Below are positions 8,741 through 16,396 of a DNA stretch of 64,000 nt, piece after piece; within the stretch, counting starts at the first letter, position 1; each line of letters begins with the position of its first letter. The translations under genes were made by a program, and so were the position numbers. Location: contig JADJOS010000005.1 of NCBI GenBank assembly GCA_016713675.1, forward strand, positions 372,001 through 436,000, in the 5' to 3' direction. The notes below the pieces were generated by a model, which searched no databases, had not been told where the DNA came from, and worked only from the letters and a program-made list of their open reading frames with translations. This DNA comes from Acidobacteriota bacterium. Lineage in GTDB: Bacteria > Acidobacteriota > Blastocatellia > Pyrinomonadales > Pyrinomonadaceae.

Positions 8741-9421
8741 CTATCTTCCGGAGAGTATCAATCTATTTACCCGCGAATGTTCGACCTTAGTGTCATTCAA
8801 TCCGGCCTTTCTTGCGATCTCGAACAGCTCTCCGGGCGTTCGGCTACGCAAGATGGATAGCGAGCCATCCTCAAGAGTGAACCGCTGCAGAACGAACCAT
8901 CCAAAGAAATTATAGAAGTAGTAAGCGAGCGGATGCCTGTTCAAGTCGATCACGTAAATTCGCTTTGATGCCACGCGAGACATCTCCTTAAGAAGTTTCA
9001 CCGCCCCGTCATCGTCGAGATGATGCAGGAAAAGGGAGCAGAATGAATAATCAAATGCGTTGTCACAGAAGGGCAACCGCAACGCGTCACACTGAAGCCC
9101 TGCGATCTTGGAATCGGTGATCGATTTAGCGGCAATTCGGTCAATTTCTGCTCCAACCAGAAAAACGTCGCGGGGAAGTGTCCAATAAGCAAGTTTTCTT
9201 AATAATCCTCCGGAACCCGCCCCAACGTCGATCACGGATAGTTTCGTCTCATGAGGTGTTTCGATATCCCGTAGTAATGTATTCTTGAGTGCCCGCTCCT
9301 CTCCCAAAATACCGTGAATGAACTTCATCTCACGCTGCCATCGCGAATATTCCTCGGAAGTGTATTCACCAGTGTCGAGGCGTTCGAGGTCAGTGCTGCG
9401 TTGTTGAAAACGATCGAACAT
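8741..9421 (-). CDS. Class I SAM-dependent methyltransferase
   Basis: A 226-residue methyltransferase, probably modifying the product of the neighbouring ketosynthase and oxidoreductase. Motif I is KLSVIDVGAGSGGLLRKL, the post-I acidic end is LVGAEID, and the catalytic-side motif is FDYSFCSLFLHHLDDDGA, all typical of the UbiE-like class. The ATG at 9421 is chosen since it starts one base after the ketosynthase stop; the longer frame to 9529 would lie inside the ketosynthase gene. The C-terminal half has an aromatic patch (YYFYNFFGWFVLQRF) that may bind a hydrophobic substrate or touch the membrane. Confidence 0.85.
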   Translation of the reverse strand: MFDRFQQRSTDLERLDTGEYTSEEYSRWQREMKFIHGILGEERALKNTLLRDIETPHETKLSVIDVGAGSGGLLRKLAYWTLPRDVFLVGAEIDRIAAKSITDSKIAGLQCDALRLPFCDNAFDYSFCSLFLHHLDDDGAVKLLKEMSRVASKRIYVIDLNRHPLAYYFYNFFGWFVLQRFTLEDGSLSILRSRTPGELFEIARKAGLNDTKVEHSRVNRLILSGR

Positions 9422-9422
9422 A

Positions 9423-10694
9423 CTAACCGACGCATTTCTGCAAGACCAACGCACTGTTCTTCGAACCGAATCCAATGCAGTTACATAAGGCTGTATTGAC
9501 CGCAGCAGACCTCGCAGTATTTGGGACATAGTCCAAATCGCAATCGGGATCGGCTTCGTCCAGATTGATCGTGGGCGGTATCACCCCGGTCGTCATCGCA
9601 CATAAGGCGGCCCCGATCCCTGCGGCACCGCTTGCACCTTGTGGATGGCCGAGTTGTGATTTTGTCGCTGACATCGGAGTCTTGTATGCATGCGGGCCAA
9701 GTGCCATCTTGACGGCAATGGTCTCGATCTTGTCATTTAGGACCGTCGACGTTCCATGCAAATTCACATACTCGACCTGATCGTGATCGACGCCCGCGTC
9801 ATCGAGCGCCATCTTCATCGCTCGTGCAGGTTCAATTCCAGAATCATCAAGACGAACACGGTGATAGGCATCACAGGTCGCTCCGTAACCTGTGATCTCG
9901 GCATATATATTCGCACCCCGATTCAAAGCTGTTTCGAGATCTTCGAGAATGAAGACAAAGGAACCTTCGCCAACTACAATACCTGATCGTCCAACCGAAA
10001 ATGGCCGTGACGCCCGGTGAGGCTCTTCATTCCAATCTCGGGTCAAGACCGTCATCAAATTAAAACCGGCGAAAATACCAGGAGCTAGCGGAGCGTCCAC
10101 TCCCCCGGTGATCATCGTATTTTGACGTCCGAGTGCAATATGTTGGGCAGCATAGTATATAGCATCGGTCGAACTTGTGCAGCCCGTCGAAATAACGTGA
10201 GAAAGCCCCTTGAGTCCGAACGCCATCGAAATTTCGGACGACAATCCGCCATGAGTCGAGGCTGGGATTATGTATACGCTTGCGTGCGTTTTAGGGCCTA
10301 GAAACCAATATTCGTAGTGCTTTTCGGCGAATGCCAATCCACCGCCTCCGGTTCCGATCTCGACACCGATCCGCCGCTGTCCTTCAAGTGTGAGTGATTC
10401 AGTGTCGATCTTTGCGTCCGCCAAGGCTTCGCGTGCAGCGGCTAAGACGAGAGGAACGGTCCGCGGTACGTGTTTAATATCCTTCGCTGTCAAAAATTGC
10501 GAAACATCGAAATCCTGCACTTCTGCGGCGATCTTGACTGGAGATTCGGTTACGTCGAAACTACTGATTTGACGAACTCCGCTGACTCCGGTTTGAAGCG
10601 ATTTCCAAAATGCTTCACGTCCTATCCCGATAGGTGTAACGCAGCCAAACCCGGTAATGACCACCCGACGCGGACGCGAAAAGTTTTTTAACAT
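9423..10694 (-). CDS. Beta-ketoacyl-ACP synthase II-like ketosynthase
   Basis: A 423-residue condensing enzyme of the FabF/KAS II family. All three active-site parts are present: the cysteine in VISTGCTSSTDAIYYA, the first histidine in VNLHGTSTVLNDKIE, and the second in SQLGHPQGASGAAGI. The N-terminus RRVVITGFGCVTPIGIG is standard. Its linkage to a methyltransferase and a FAD oxidoreductase, and the absence of fabD, fabG or acpP here, argue for a specialised role such as an aryl-polyene-like or other polyketide-type product rather than the housekeeping fatty acid cycle; this is inference. It is divergent from tpiA with a 100-base intergenic region. Confidence 0.88.
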   Translation of the reverse strand: MLKNFSRPRRVVITGFGCVTPIGIGREAFWKSLQTGVSGVRQISSFDVTESPVKIAAEVQDFDVSQFLTAKDIKHVPRTVPLVLAAAREALADAKIDTESLTLEGQRRIGVEIGTGGGGLAFAEKHYEYWFLGPKTHASVYIIPASTHGGLSSEISMAFGLKGLSHVISTGCTSSTDAIYYAAQHIALGRQNTMITGGVDAPLAPGIFAGFNLMTVLTRDWNEEPHRASRPFSVGRSGIVVGEGSFVFILEDLETALNRGANIYAEITGYGATCDAYHRVRLDDSGIEPARAMKMALDDAGVDHDQVEYVNLHGTSTVLNDKIETIAVKMALGPHAYKTPMSATKSQLGHPQGASGAAGIGAALCAMTTGVIPPTINLDEADPDCDLDYVPNTARSAAVNTALCNCIGFGSKNSALVLQKCVG

Positions 10695-10794
10695 CTTGAA
10701 GAACTTCCCCTTGTATTAATTTACGAGGATAGCATTGTGGGTAACGAATCGCCACGATTTCGTGTTCGCGATCGGATTTGTTAACTTATGCTGT

Positions 10795-11550
10795 ATGAGA
10801 AAACCCGTGATCGCCGGAAACTGGAAGATGTATAAGCTGCTCGGAGAGGCCGTTCGGTCGGCGCTTTCATTAAAGCCGCTTGTTGCTAATGCAAATCATT
10901 GCGAAGTTGTCATAGCTCCCGTATTTACGGCGCTTAAGACGGTTGCCGATCGTTTGGAAGGCTCAAATATCTGCGTCGCAGCACAGGATTGTGCCACCCA
11001 AAATGAGTTTGGTGCTCATACCGGCGAGATAACTCCGACGATGCTTAAAGATGTTGGTTGTACGCATGTCATCATTGGCCATTCAGAACGGCGCCAGTTC
11101 TACGGTGAAACGAATGAATCTGTGAATAAGAAGGCGAGAGCATCGCTCGCCGCCGGCCTGACCGCGATCGTGTGTGTCGGCGAGATGTTGGCTGAAAGGG
11201 AATCCGGAAACGCAGAGAATATCGTCCAAAGGCAATTGAATACGAGTCTTGAAGGTTTGACAGTTGCCGATATGGAACGTATCATTATCGCTTACGAGCC
11301 TGTCTGGGCAATTGGTACGGGTAAAACCGCCACGCCTGAACAGGCTCAAGAAATGCACGGTTACATTCGCTCAACAGTTGCGAATTCACACAGTGCCGAG
11401 GTCGCAAATGCGGTCAGGATCCTTTACGGCGGTTCGGTCAAACCGGACAACATAGCGACACTTATGTCGCAGCCGGATGTCGACGGGGCACTCGTCGGCG
11501 GAGCTAGTCTTGATGCGGAAAGTTTTGCCGCGATCGTGAACTATAAATAG
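10795..11550 (+). CDS. tpiA: Triosephosphate isomerase
   Basis: Interconverts dihydroxyacetone phosphate and glyceraldehyde 3-phosphate. It is 251 residues long. The ATG at 10795 gives the canonical start MRKPVIAGNWKMYK with the substrate lysine; the upstream frame from 10735 adds unrelated residues. The electrophilic histidine is in HVIIGHSERRQFYGE, the catalytic glutamate in IIAYEPVWAIGTGKTA, and the phosphate-binding end is ILYGGSVKPDN and GALVGGASL. No ribosome binding site is evident. secG follows after 13 bases. Confidence 0.97.
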   Translation: MRKPVIAGNWKMYKLLGEAVRSALSLKPLVANANHCEVVIAPVFTALKTVADRLEGSNICVAAQDCATQNEFGAHTGEITPTMLKDVGCTHVIIGHSERRQFYGETNESVNKKARASLAAGLTAIVCVGEMLAERESGNAENIVQRQLNTSLEGLTVADMERIIIAYEPVWAIGTGKTATPEQAQEMHGYIRSTVANSHSAEVANAVRILYGGSVKPDNIATLMSQPDVDGALVGGASLDAESFAAIVNYK

Positions 11551-11563
11551 GTGGTTTAAGAAG

Positions 11564-11956
11564 TTGGAATATTTTTTATACGCAGTTTTTTTTCTCTCCT
11601 GCATCGTGCTGATTGCTGCGGTTTTGCTGCAGCCTGGTAAGACCGACGCGGGAGCCTTGTTCACAAGCAATGTTTCAAGTTCGGCACTTGCACCTCGAGG
11701 CACAGCCACGATCTTGTCAAAGGTTACAATTACCGCTGCCGGATTGTTTATGGTGTCTGCCCTATTGTTATCAATGCCGGCCTTGACCGGAAATGTGTCG
11801 GTTTTATCTAGCAACCCTGACGCTCCGGCCGAAACGAACGCTAATACGGCTACACCTGATTCTACAAATGCCGCAACTCCGACCGAAGCTCCAGTCGCTT
11901 CACCGGCTTCTGCACCGGTCGCCGCTCCAGTTGACGTTGCTCCGGCAACAAAGTAA
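11564..11956 (+). CDS. secG: Preprotein translocase subunit SecG
   Basis: A small inner membrane subunit that stimulates the SecYEG protein-export channel. The core is standard: a first membrane helix (FLYAVFFLSCIVLIAAVLLQP), the conserved GKTDAGALF loop, and a second helix (ITAAGLFMVSALLLSMPAL). The start is a TTG at 11564; no ATG precedes the first helix. At 130 residues it is longer than the usual 75-110 because of a low-complexity tail of about 50 residues rich in Ala, Pro and Thr. The tpiA-secG-tRNA-Leu order is common in bacteria and supports the call. Confidence 0.92.
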   Translation: MEYFLYAVFFLSCIVLIAAVLLQPGKTDAGALFTSNVSSSALAPRGTATILSKVTITAAGLFMVSALLLSMPALTGNVSVLSSNPDAPAETNANTATPDSTNAATPTEAPVASPASAPVAAPVDVAPATK

Positions 11957-11990
11957 TCAGGTCTTCATACTTGTTGTTTTTTGAAAATTT

Positions 11991-12075
11991 GCTCAGGTGG
12001 CGTAATTGGTAGCCGCGCACGTTTGAGGGGCGTGTGGAGTAATCCGTGCGAGTTCGAGTCTCGCCCTGAGCACCA
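11991..12075 (+). tRNA. tRNA-Leu (anticodon GAG)
   Basis: An 85-base tRNA with encoded CCA. The acceptor stem GCTCAGG pairs with CCTGAGC, the anticodon stem CACGT/GCGTG encloses the loop TTGAGGG (anticodon GAG, codon CUC), the long class II variable arm GGA-GTAA-TCC is present, and the T arm is GCGAG-TTCGAGT-CTCGC. It lies 34 bases after secG. Confidence 0.96.
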
Positions 12076-12081
12076 TCGTTT

Positions 12082-12116
12082 AAGGCTCGTGGATTGTTTG
12101 GTCCGCGGGCCTTTTT
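12082..12116 (+). terminator. Rho-independent terminator after tRNA-Leu
   Basis: AAGGCTCG-T-GGA pairs with TCC-G-CGGGCCTT around an 8-base loop and runs into TTT. It is correctly placed to end the tpiA-secG-tRNA transcript. Confidence 0.75.
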
Positions 12117-12155
12117 CATGTTTTCTCGAATGACCGATCGTGTTTTTTCTTTGTT

Positions 12156-12490
12156 TTGATCAAATTGTGGTACGTACCACATTTTTTTCAACAAATTTGA
12201 CGAAAATGACCGCAAAGGTGCGTTCTGCAACAGTTTTTAGAGGGTTTGCGACAGTGTTTTAGGGGGCTTGCGACAACAAAAAGCGGGGTCAGCGACAATA
12301 AAAAAGCCCCCTGCTACAATCAAAAAACGCGTCTCAAAAACTGTCACAGGCTGCCAGTGCCTCCGTTGTTGTCCAGATCAGACAAAAAACCCATCGCTGC
12401 CCAACATTCCCACTCAAAAACGCCATCTCCAACTTCCCAACACCGCCCCAATTGTGCACCCAACGACACCAACTGCCCATCAGCGTCCGG
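12156..12490 (+). repeat. Dispersed non-coding element, copy 2
   Basis: This is the second copy of the element at 2385-2700, in opposite orientation. The same order of parts is seen: palindrome GTGGTACGTACCAC (12167-12180), T-rich stretch with CAACAAA, GTGCGTTCTGC, repeated GCGACA boxes in G-rich phrases (TTGCGACAGTGTTTTAGGG), GGGGTCAGCGACAATAAAA, an ACTGTCAC close, then a C-rich tail with CCCAACATTCCCA. It fills most of the gap after tRNA-Leu. The rest of the gap to 12676 holds nothing recognisable. Open frames crossing it are low-complexity and not shared in frame with copy 1. Confidence 0.75.
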
Positions 12491-12675
12491 CAAGCCCAAC
12501 GTTCTTTGTGCACAATAAAAGCATTTCTTTCGAGCCGGAGAGAATTGGCGTATCATAACGACTATGAAGGGCAGCTTGCGGTCGACAACGGATCCGAGGC
12601 ATGCATGCGCGAGGCGTAGCTCAACTTTCTGAAGAAAAGCAACAAATCAGGCCTGGCACCGATCGTTACGTCTAG

Positions 12676-12712
12676 AAAAGGCCGGTGTAGCATAATTGCT
12701 CCGCCGGCCCTC
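12676..12712 (-). terminator. Probable terminator after the 12744-13028 gene
   Basis: GGCCGG (12680-12685) pairs with CCGGCC (12704-12709), with an inner AGC/GCT pairing. On the minus strand the hairpin is followed by TTTTCTAG, and on the plus strand by TCTTATTTT, so it may work in both directions. Confidence 0.6.
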
Positions 12713-12743
12713 TTATTTTGTTGAACACTCTGCCGTATGTTCT

Positions 12744-13028
12744 CTAATTTACAAACTTGATACAGCCATCTTTGATCTCGATCTTTGAATTATCACTGAT
12801 CGCCACATCACCGCATTTTGTCGTGACAACTGCTCTAGTTCCGCTGCCGCCGATCGTTGCGGCCCCGCTGGTCGAGGCGTTAAAGACGACCTCTTTCGTT
12901 GAGCCGTCCATCTTTACAACAAACTTCCACTGGGTCGAATCTTTGTTGTAATACCGGATGTAAACCGAAGCAAAAGCATTCATTCCAAACATCGAGACAA
13001 GCCCCAATGCCATAATAGTTCTCTTCAT
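12744..13028 (-). CDS. Hypothetical small secreted protein
   Basis: A 94-residue protein with a signal peptide (MKRTIMALGLVSMFGMNAFA). The ATG at 13028 is chosen because a perfect AGGAGG lies just upstream; a longer frame to 13061 lacks one. The mature part is mostly short beta strands (VYIRYYNKDSTQWKFVVKM, GTRAVVTTKCGDVAI, KIEIKDGCIKFVN) with two cysteines that could form a disulfide. No family is recognised. It is a single-gene unit with its own terminator. Confidence 0.75.
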   Translation of the reverse strand: MKRTIMALGLVSMFGMNAFASVYIRYYNKDSTQWKFVVKMDGSTKEVVFNASTSGAATIGGSGTRAVVTTKCGDVAISDNSKIEIKDGCIKFVN

Positions 13029-13122
13029 ACTATCCTCCTGATTTTCGATCACAAGCCACATTATGCCTTGTGCTATTAGGAACGAGCCGGATCAGTTCAC
13101 TTGCATTGAGAAGATATACAAA

Positions 13123-14010
13123 CTACGCCAAAACCATGGTTCCGGTGCCCTGGTCAGTGAACACCTCAGCCAGCAACGCGTTGCGCGTTGTTCCACTAAT
13201 AATATGAGCGGACTTCACTCCACGGGCTAAGAGCTCTATCAAGCTTTCAAGTTTCGGTATCATTCCGCCGGTTGCACGGCCGGATTCGATCATTTGACGA
13301 GCGTCGGTGATCGATATTTGCGAAAGCTTTGTATCTTCGTTCCCCTCATCAAGATAGATACCATTCACATCGGTCAACAATATAAGTTTCTCGGCTGCAA
13401 GGCTTGCAGCGATCTCGGACGCTATCGTGTCGGCATTTATATTAAAGATTTTCCCGTCGTTATCTGCGCCAAGCGACGAAATGACAGGTAAATAACCGCT
13501 ATCCAATAGTGTGTTTATCAACGAGGCGTCGATCTCGACAACATCGCCAACATGTCCAAAATCGACTGTGTGCGTTTCACCGGTTTGTTTGTTAATCACA
13601 TCTTTTGGCGGTCGTTTGACCGCCTTTACGACTCCGCCGTCGACACCTGAAAGCCCGACAGCGGATACGCCTCGCCGTCGGAATTGCGCCAATATCTCTG
13701 TATTGATCTTTCCGCGAAAGATCATTTTTGCGAGGTCAAGTGTGTCGTCGTCCGTCACACGACGTCCGCCGATCACGGTCTGGACCACGCCCAATTTCTG
13801 AGCAAGTTCCGTCAACTGTTTCCCGCCGCCATGAATGACACAAACACGAATACCAACCTGGTGCAGAAGTGCAAGTTCTTCGGCAAGCGAGGCAAGGTTT
13901 TCCTTATCTTCCGTTACCTTGCCGGAGAATTTAACGACAAACGTCTTGCCTTGAAATTTCTGAATATAGGGCAGCGATTCGCGCAGCAGATCGAGCGTCT
14001 CAATGTTCAT
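13123..14010 (-). CDS. argB: Acetylglutamate kinase
   Basis: Phosphorylates N-acetylglutamate (or a related N-acyl form) with ATP, the second step of arginine synthesis. It is 295 residues, the usual length. The amino acid kinase fold shows FVVKFSGKV at the ATP site, VCVIHGGGKQLTEL for phosphate binding, INADTIASEIAASLAAEKLILLTDVNGIY, and the closing KLESLIELLARGV. The ATG at 14010 overlaps the argF' stop as ATGA, showing translational coupling; the longer frame to 14190 is only argF' read out of frame. It is the last gene of the arginine operon. Confidence 0.95.
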   Translation of the reverse strand: MNIETLDLLRESLPYIQKFQGKTFVVKFSGKVTEDKENLASLAEELALLHQVGIRVCVIHGGGKQLTELAQKLGVVQTVIGGRRVTDDDTLDLAKMIFRGKINTEILAQFRRRGVSAVGLSGVDGGVVKAVKRPPKDVINKQTGETHTVDFGHVGDVVEIDASLINTLLDSGYLPVISSLGADNDGKIFNINADTIASEIAASLAAEKLILLTDVNGIYLDEGNEDTKLSQISITDARQMIESGRATGGMIPKLESLIELLARGVKSAHIISGTTRNALLAEVFTDQGTGTMVLA

Positions 14011-15005
14011 TTGATCAACTCCGACATTATTGCCTTTTGAATATGGAGCCGGTTTTCGGCTTCGTCTATGACCACCGACCGCGGCGAATCGATCACAGCG
14101 TCCGAAACGATCACATTTCGCCGAACCGGGAGACAGTGCATAAAGATCGCGTCGTTTGCATGCATCATCTTCTCTTCGTCGACAATCCATTCATCGCGAT
14201 ATACGGATCTTTCGCGCATATCGGCGGACGCGTCGCCGTAAAATTGTTTACTACCCCAGCTCTTTGCGTAAACCACCTCCACGTCGTCAAACGCACCGCT
14301 TGGGTCGTTTGTGATTTCGACGCTCCCTCCGTTTTGAGCCGCCTGTTGTTCGATCTCAGCGACTAATTGATCGTCGAGTTCATAACCTTTCGGATGTGCG
14401 ATCCGCAGATCGTGGCCAAATTGAGCTGCAGCGAGAGCAAAGCTGTTCGGTACTGCCATAGGAAGCGGTTTTGGGTGCCACGCCCATGTCAGAAGTACCT
14501 TCTTCTTCGCAGGCCCAAGCGTCTCTCTAATTGTCATCATATCTGCCATCGACTGGCATGGGTGATGCATAGCCGATTCGAGATTTATGACAGGTACCGA
14601 AGCATATTTCGCAAAGGCACTCAAAATCGGATCAGTACGTTCGGTTTCCCAATCTTTAAGCTCGGCAAAGGTACGCACGCCGATCGCTGAAACATAGCGC
14701 TCGAGGACCCTCACAAATTCGGCCAGATGCTCGGTCTTGTCACCGTCCATCACGACGCCGTCTCTGTGTTCAAGCGTCCAGGACGTACCGCCGGGTTCAA
14801 GGATCACAGGATTTCCGCCGAGTTCGAAAATTCCTACCTGCATCGATGCACGAGTTCGCAGGCTCGGGTTGAAAAACACGAGTGCAACCGATCTGCCGGC
14901 AAGCGGTTTGGCGCTTGAATCGCCAAATTTAAGCGTCATTGCCGACCCGATCAATCGCTCGAGCTCATCCCTCGAGAAATCAGATGTACTTAGATAATTC
15001 TTCAT
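14007..15005 (-). CDS. argF': N-acyl-L-ornithine carbamoyltransferase (ArgF' type)
   Basis: A 332-residue carbamoyltransferase. Besides the family FFNPSLRTRASM (carbamoyl phosphate) and FMHCLPVRRN, it has features of the Xanthomonas/Bacteroides type that acts on N-acetyl- or N-succinyl-ornithine rather than ornithine: WTLEHRDGVVMDGD, LTWAWHPKPLPMAVPNS, VVYAKSWGSKQF and ENRLHIQKAIM, with the lysine equivalent to carboxylated Lys302 of the Xanthomonas enzyme (recalled from memory). The specificity position in DGDKTEH appears to be Thr, unlike the Glu or Pro I recall for characterised enzymes. ATGA overlaps couple it to argD upstream and argB downstream. Confidence 0.88.
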   Translation of the reverse strand: MKNYLSTSDFSRDELERLIGSAMTLKFGDSSAKPLAGRSVALVFFNPSLRTRASMQVGIFELGGNPVILEPGGTSWTLEHRDGVVMDGDKTEHLAEFVRVLERYVSAIGVRTFAELKDWETERTDPILSAFAKYASVPVINLESAMHHPCQSMADMMTIRETLGPAKKKVLLTWAWHPKPLPMAVPNSFALAAAQFGHDLRIAHPKGYELDDQLVAEIEQQAAQNGGSVEITNDPSGAFDDVEVVYAKSWGSKQFYGDASADMRERSVYRDEWIVDEEKMMHANDAIFMHCLPVRRNVIVSDAVIDSPRSVVIDEAENRLHIQKAIMSELIK

Positions 15006-16165
15006 CGTGTGAGGACCTCGACCAAGAGGTCGATCTCTTCGACCGTGACGCACAAAGGTGGTAACAATCTAAGGATCTTGGGGTCGCTGGACGTACCCGT
15101 AATAATGTTATTTGCCAATAATTTGGCATGCACCGGCCCGACCGGCTCATTGAATTCGATTCCAAGTAAACATCCTTTGCCGTGAATTGCTACCACGTCC
15201 GGCGCCGTTGATAGCGCTTTACGCAAATGTTGTTCGATCAATGCCGCGTTGTCGATCATACGGTCGTTTTCGATTGCCTCAAGGGTTGCCAAAACCGCAG
15301 CCATTGCCAACATTCCACCGCCGAATGTCGTGCCCAGATCATTGAGCTTTATATTATTAGCGACCCTTTCGCTAACAATACAAGCCCCGACGGGAACGCC
15401 GCTTCCGAGAGATTTGGCCAGGGTGATTATGTCCGGATCGACATTGTCTGACAAAGAGCTGCCGGCAAAGAACCAATTTCCCGTTCGGCCAATGCCTGTT
15501 TGGACTTCGTCAAATATCAAGATGATCCCAAGTTCGTCGCAAAGTTCGCGTAATGCCCAAAAGAACGTTGGTTCTGCTTCGCGAACGCCGGCCATCGATT
15601 GGATCGGCTCAAGCATGATCGCTGCCGTTTCGCGGTCTGCGACAGCCCGGACACTGTCAATGTCGCCAAATATTGCCGATACATGTCCGGGAACATTCGG
15701 CTTTCCGATCTCACGATACTTCCCGAGGTATGTTGCTGATATTGAATCTGCTGTTCGCCCGTGAAAACCGCCGGAAAATGTGACCACCTTTTCGCGGCCG
15801 GTCGCCATGCGGGCCATACGCATCGCATTCTCGTTGGCCTCAGTGCCGGAATTGCAAAAGAATGATTTCGACAGTGAATCCGGAGCAATGGAAACGAGCT
15901 TTTCCGCTGCCTTTGCCCTGATCTCGGAATAGACAAGATTCGAATAAAATAGGACCTGCTCGGCTTGCTGATGAATGGATCTTACAACGTGCGGATGGCT
16001 GTGCCCTGTCGCACAGACCGCATGCCCGCCATATAGGTCGAGATACTTCTCGCCATCGCTTGTCCACACCCATGCCCCTGAACCACGCTCAACAGCTATG
16101 TTCAACTTAGCGTAGGTCTCGACCTGATATCGGTCTTCCTTTGCTTTTGTAGCTATAAAATTCAT
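15002..16165 (-). CDS. argD: Acetylornithine aminotransferase
   Basis: A PLP enzyme that forms N-acetylornithine from the semialdehyde with glutamate as donor. The protein is 387 residues. It shows LDLYGGHAVCATGHSHPHVV, the PLP phosphate site FCNSGTEANENAMRMAR, LIFDEVQTGIGRTG, and the Schiff-base lysine in DIITLAKSLGSGVPVGA. The ATG at 16165 is preferred over an adjacent TTG; GAAGAG lies upstream as a weak ribosome binding site. It follows the 75-residue gene at 16169 by three bases and overlaps argF' by four. Confidence 0.95.
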   Translation of the reverse strand: MNFIATKAKEDRYQVETYAKLNIAVERGSGAWVWTSDGEKYLDLYGGHAVCATGHSHPHVVRSIHQQAEQVLFYSNLVYSEIRAKAAEKLVSIAPDSLSKSFFCNSGTEANENAMRMARMATGREKVVTFSGGFHGRTADSISATYLGKYREIGKPNVPGHVSAIFGDIDSVRAVADRETAAIMLEPIQSMAGVREAEPTFFWALRELCDELGIILIFDEVQTGIGRTGNWFFAGSSLSDNVDPDIITLAKSLGSGVPVGACIVSERVANNIKLNDLGTTFGGGMLAMAAVLATLEAIENDRMIDNAALIEQHLRKALSTAPDVVAIHGKGCLLGIEFNEPVGPVHAKLLANNIITGTSSDPKILRLLPPLCVTVEEIDLLVEVLTR

Positions 16166-16168
16166 CAA

Positions 16169-16396
16169 TTACACTCTTCGATCAAGATAATCACCCGGAT
16201 GATCGCAAATATCGTATGCAAGGGTTCGAATACTCGTTTGATCCGATCTGTATTCCTCGACCTCCTTCGTCTCTAACTTAATTTTTATCGTAAATATCGC
16301 AACTGTCCCGCACACGACGTCGAGGAAGTATTCGTCCGTCCCATCGTCGTGCTCGAGTATGTAGAACCACGGCTCTTCTTCGATCGTCTTTAGCAT
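16169..16396 (-). CDS. Small hypothetical protein inside the arginine operon
   Basis: A 75-residue acidic protein starting MLKTIEEEPWFYILEHDDG. Its ATG shares a base with the argC stop (TGATG) and its own stop lies three bases before argD, so it is fully embedded in the operon. It has a beta-rich centre (YFLDVVCGTVAIFTIKIKLETKEVEEY) and no signal peptide, zinc site or known motif. The tight coupling suggests it is really translated, perhaps with a role tied to ArgC or ArgD. No family is recognised. Confidence 0.7.
   Translation of the reverse strand: MLKTIEEEPWFYILEHDDGTDEYFLDVVCGTVAIFTIKIKLETKEVEEYRSDQTSIRTLAYDICDHPGDYLDRRV

Noticed and set aside
10735..10794. Longer tpiA start
   Set aside because: The 20 added residues are unlike any TpiA and overlap the divergent promoter region; the family start MRKPVIAGNWKMYK begins at 10795.
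12246..12558. Small proteins across dispersed element copy 2
   Set aside because: The frames are rich in Pro, Lys and Thr, are not shared in frame with copy 1, and lie in a repeated non-coding element.
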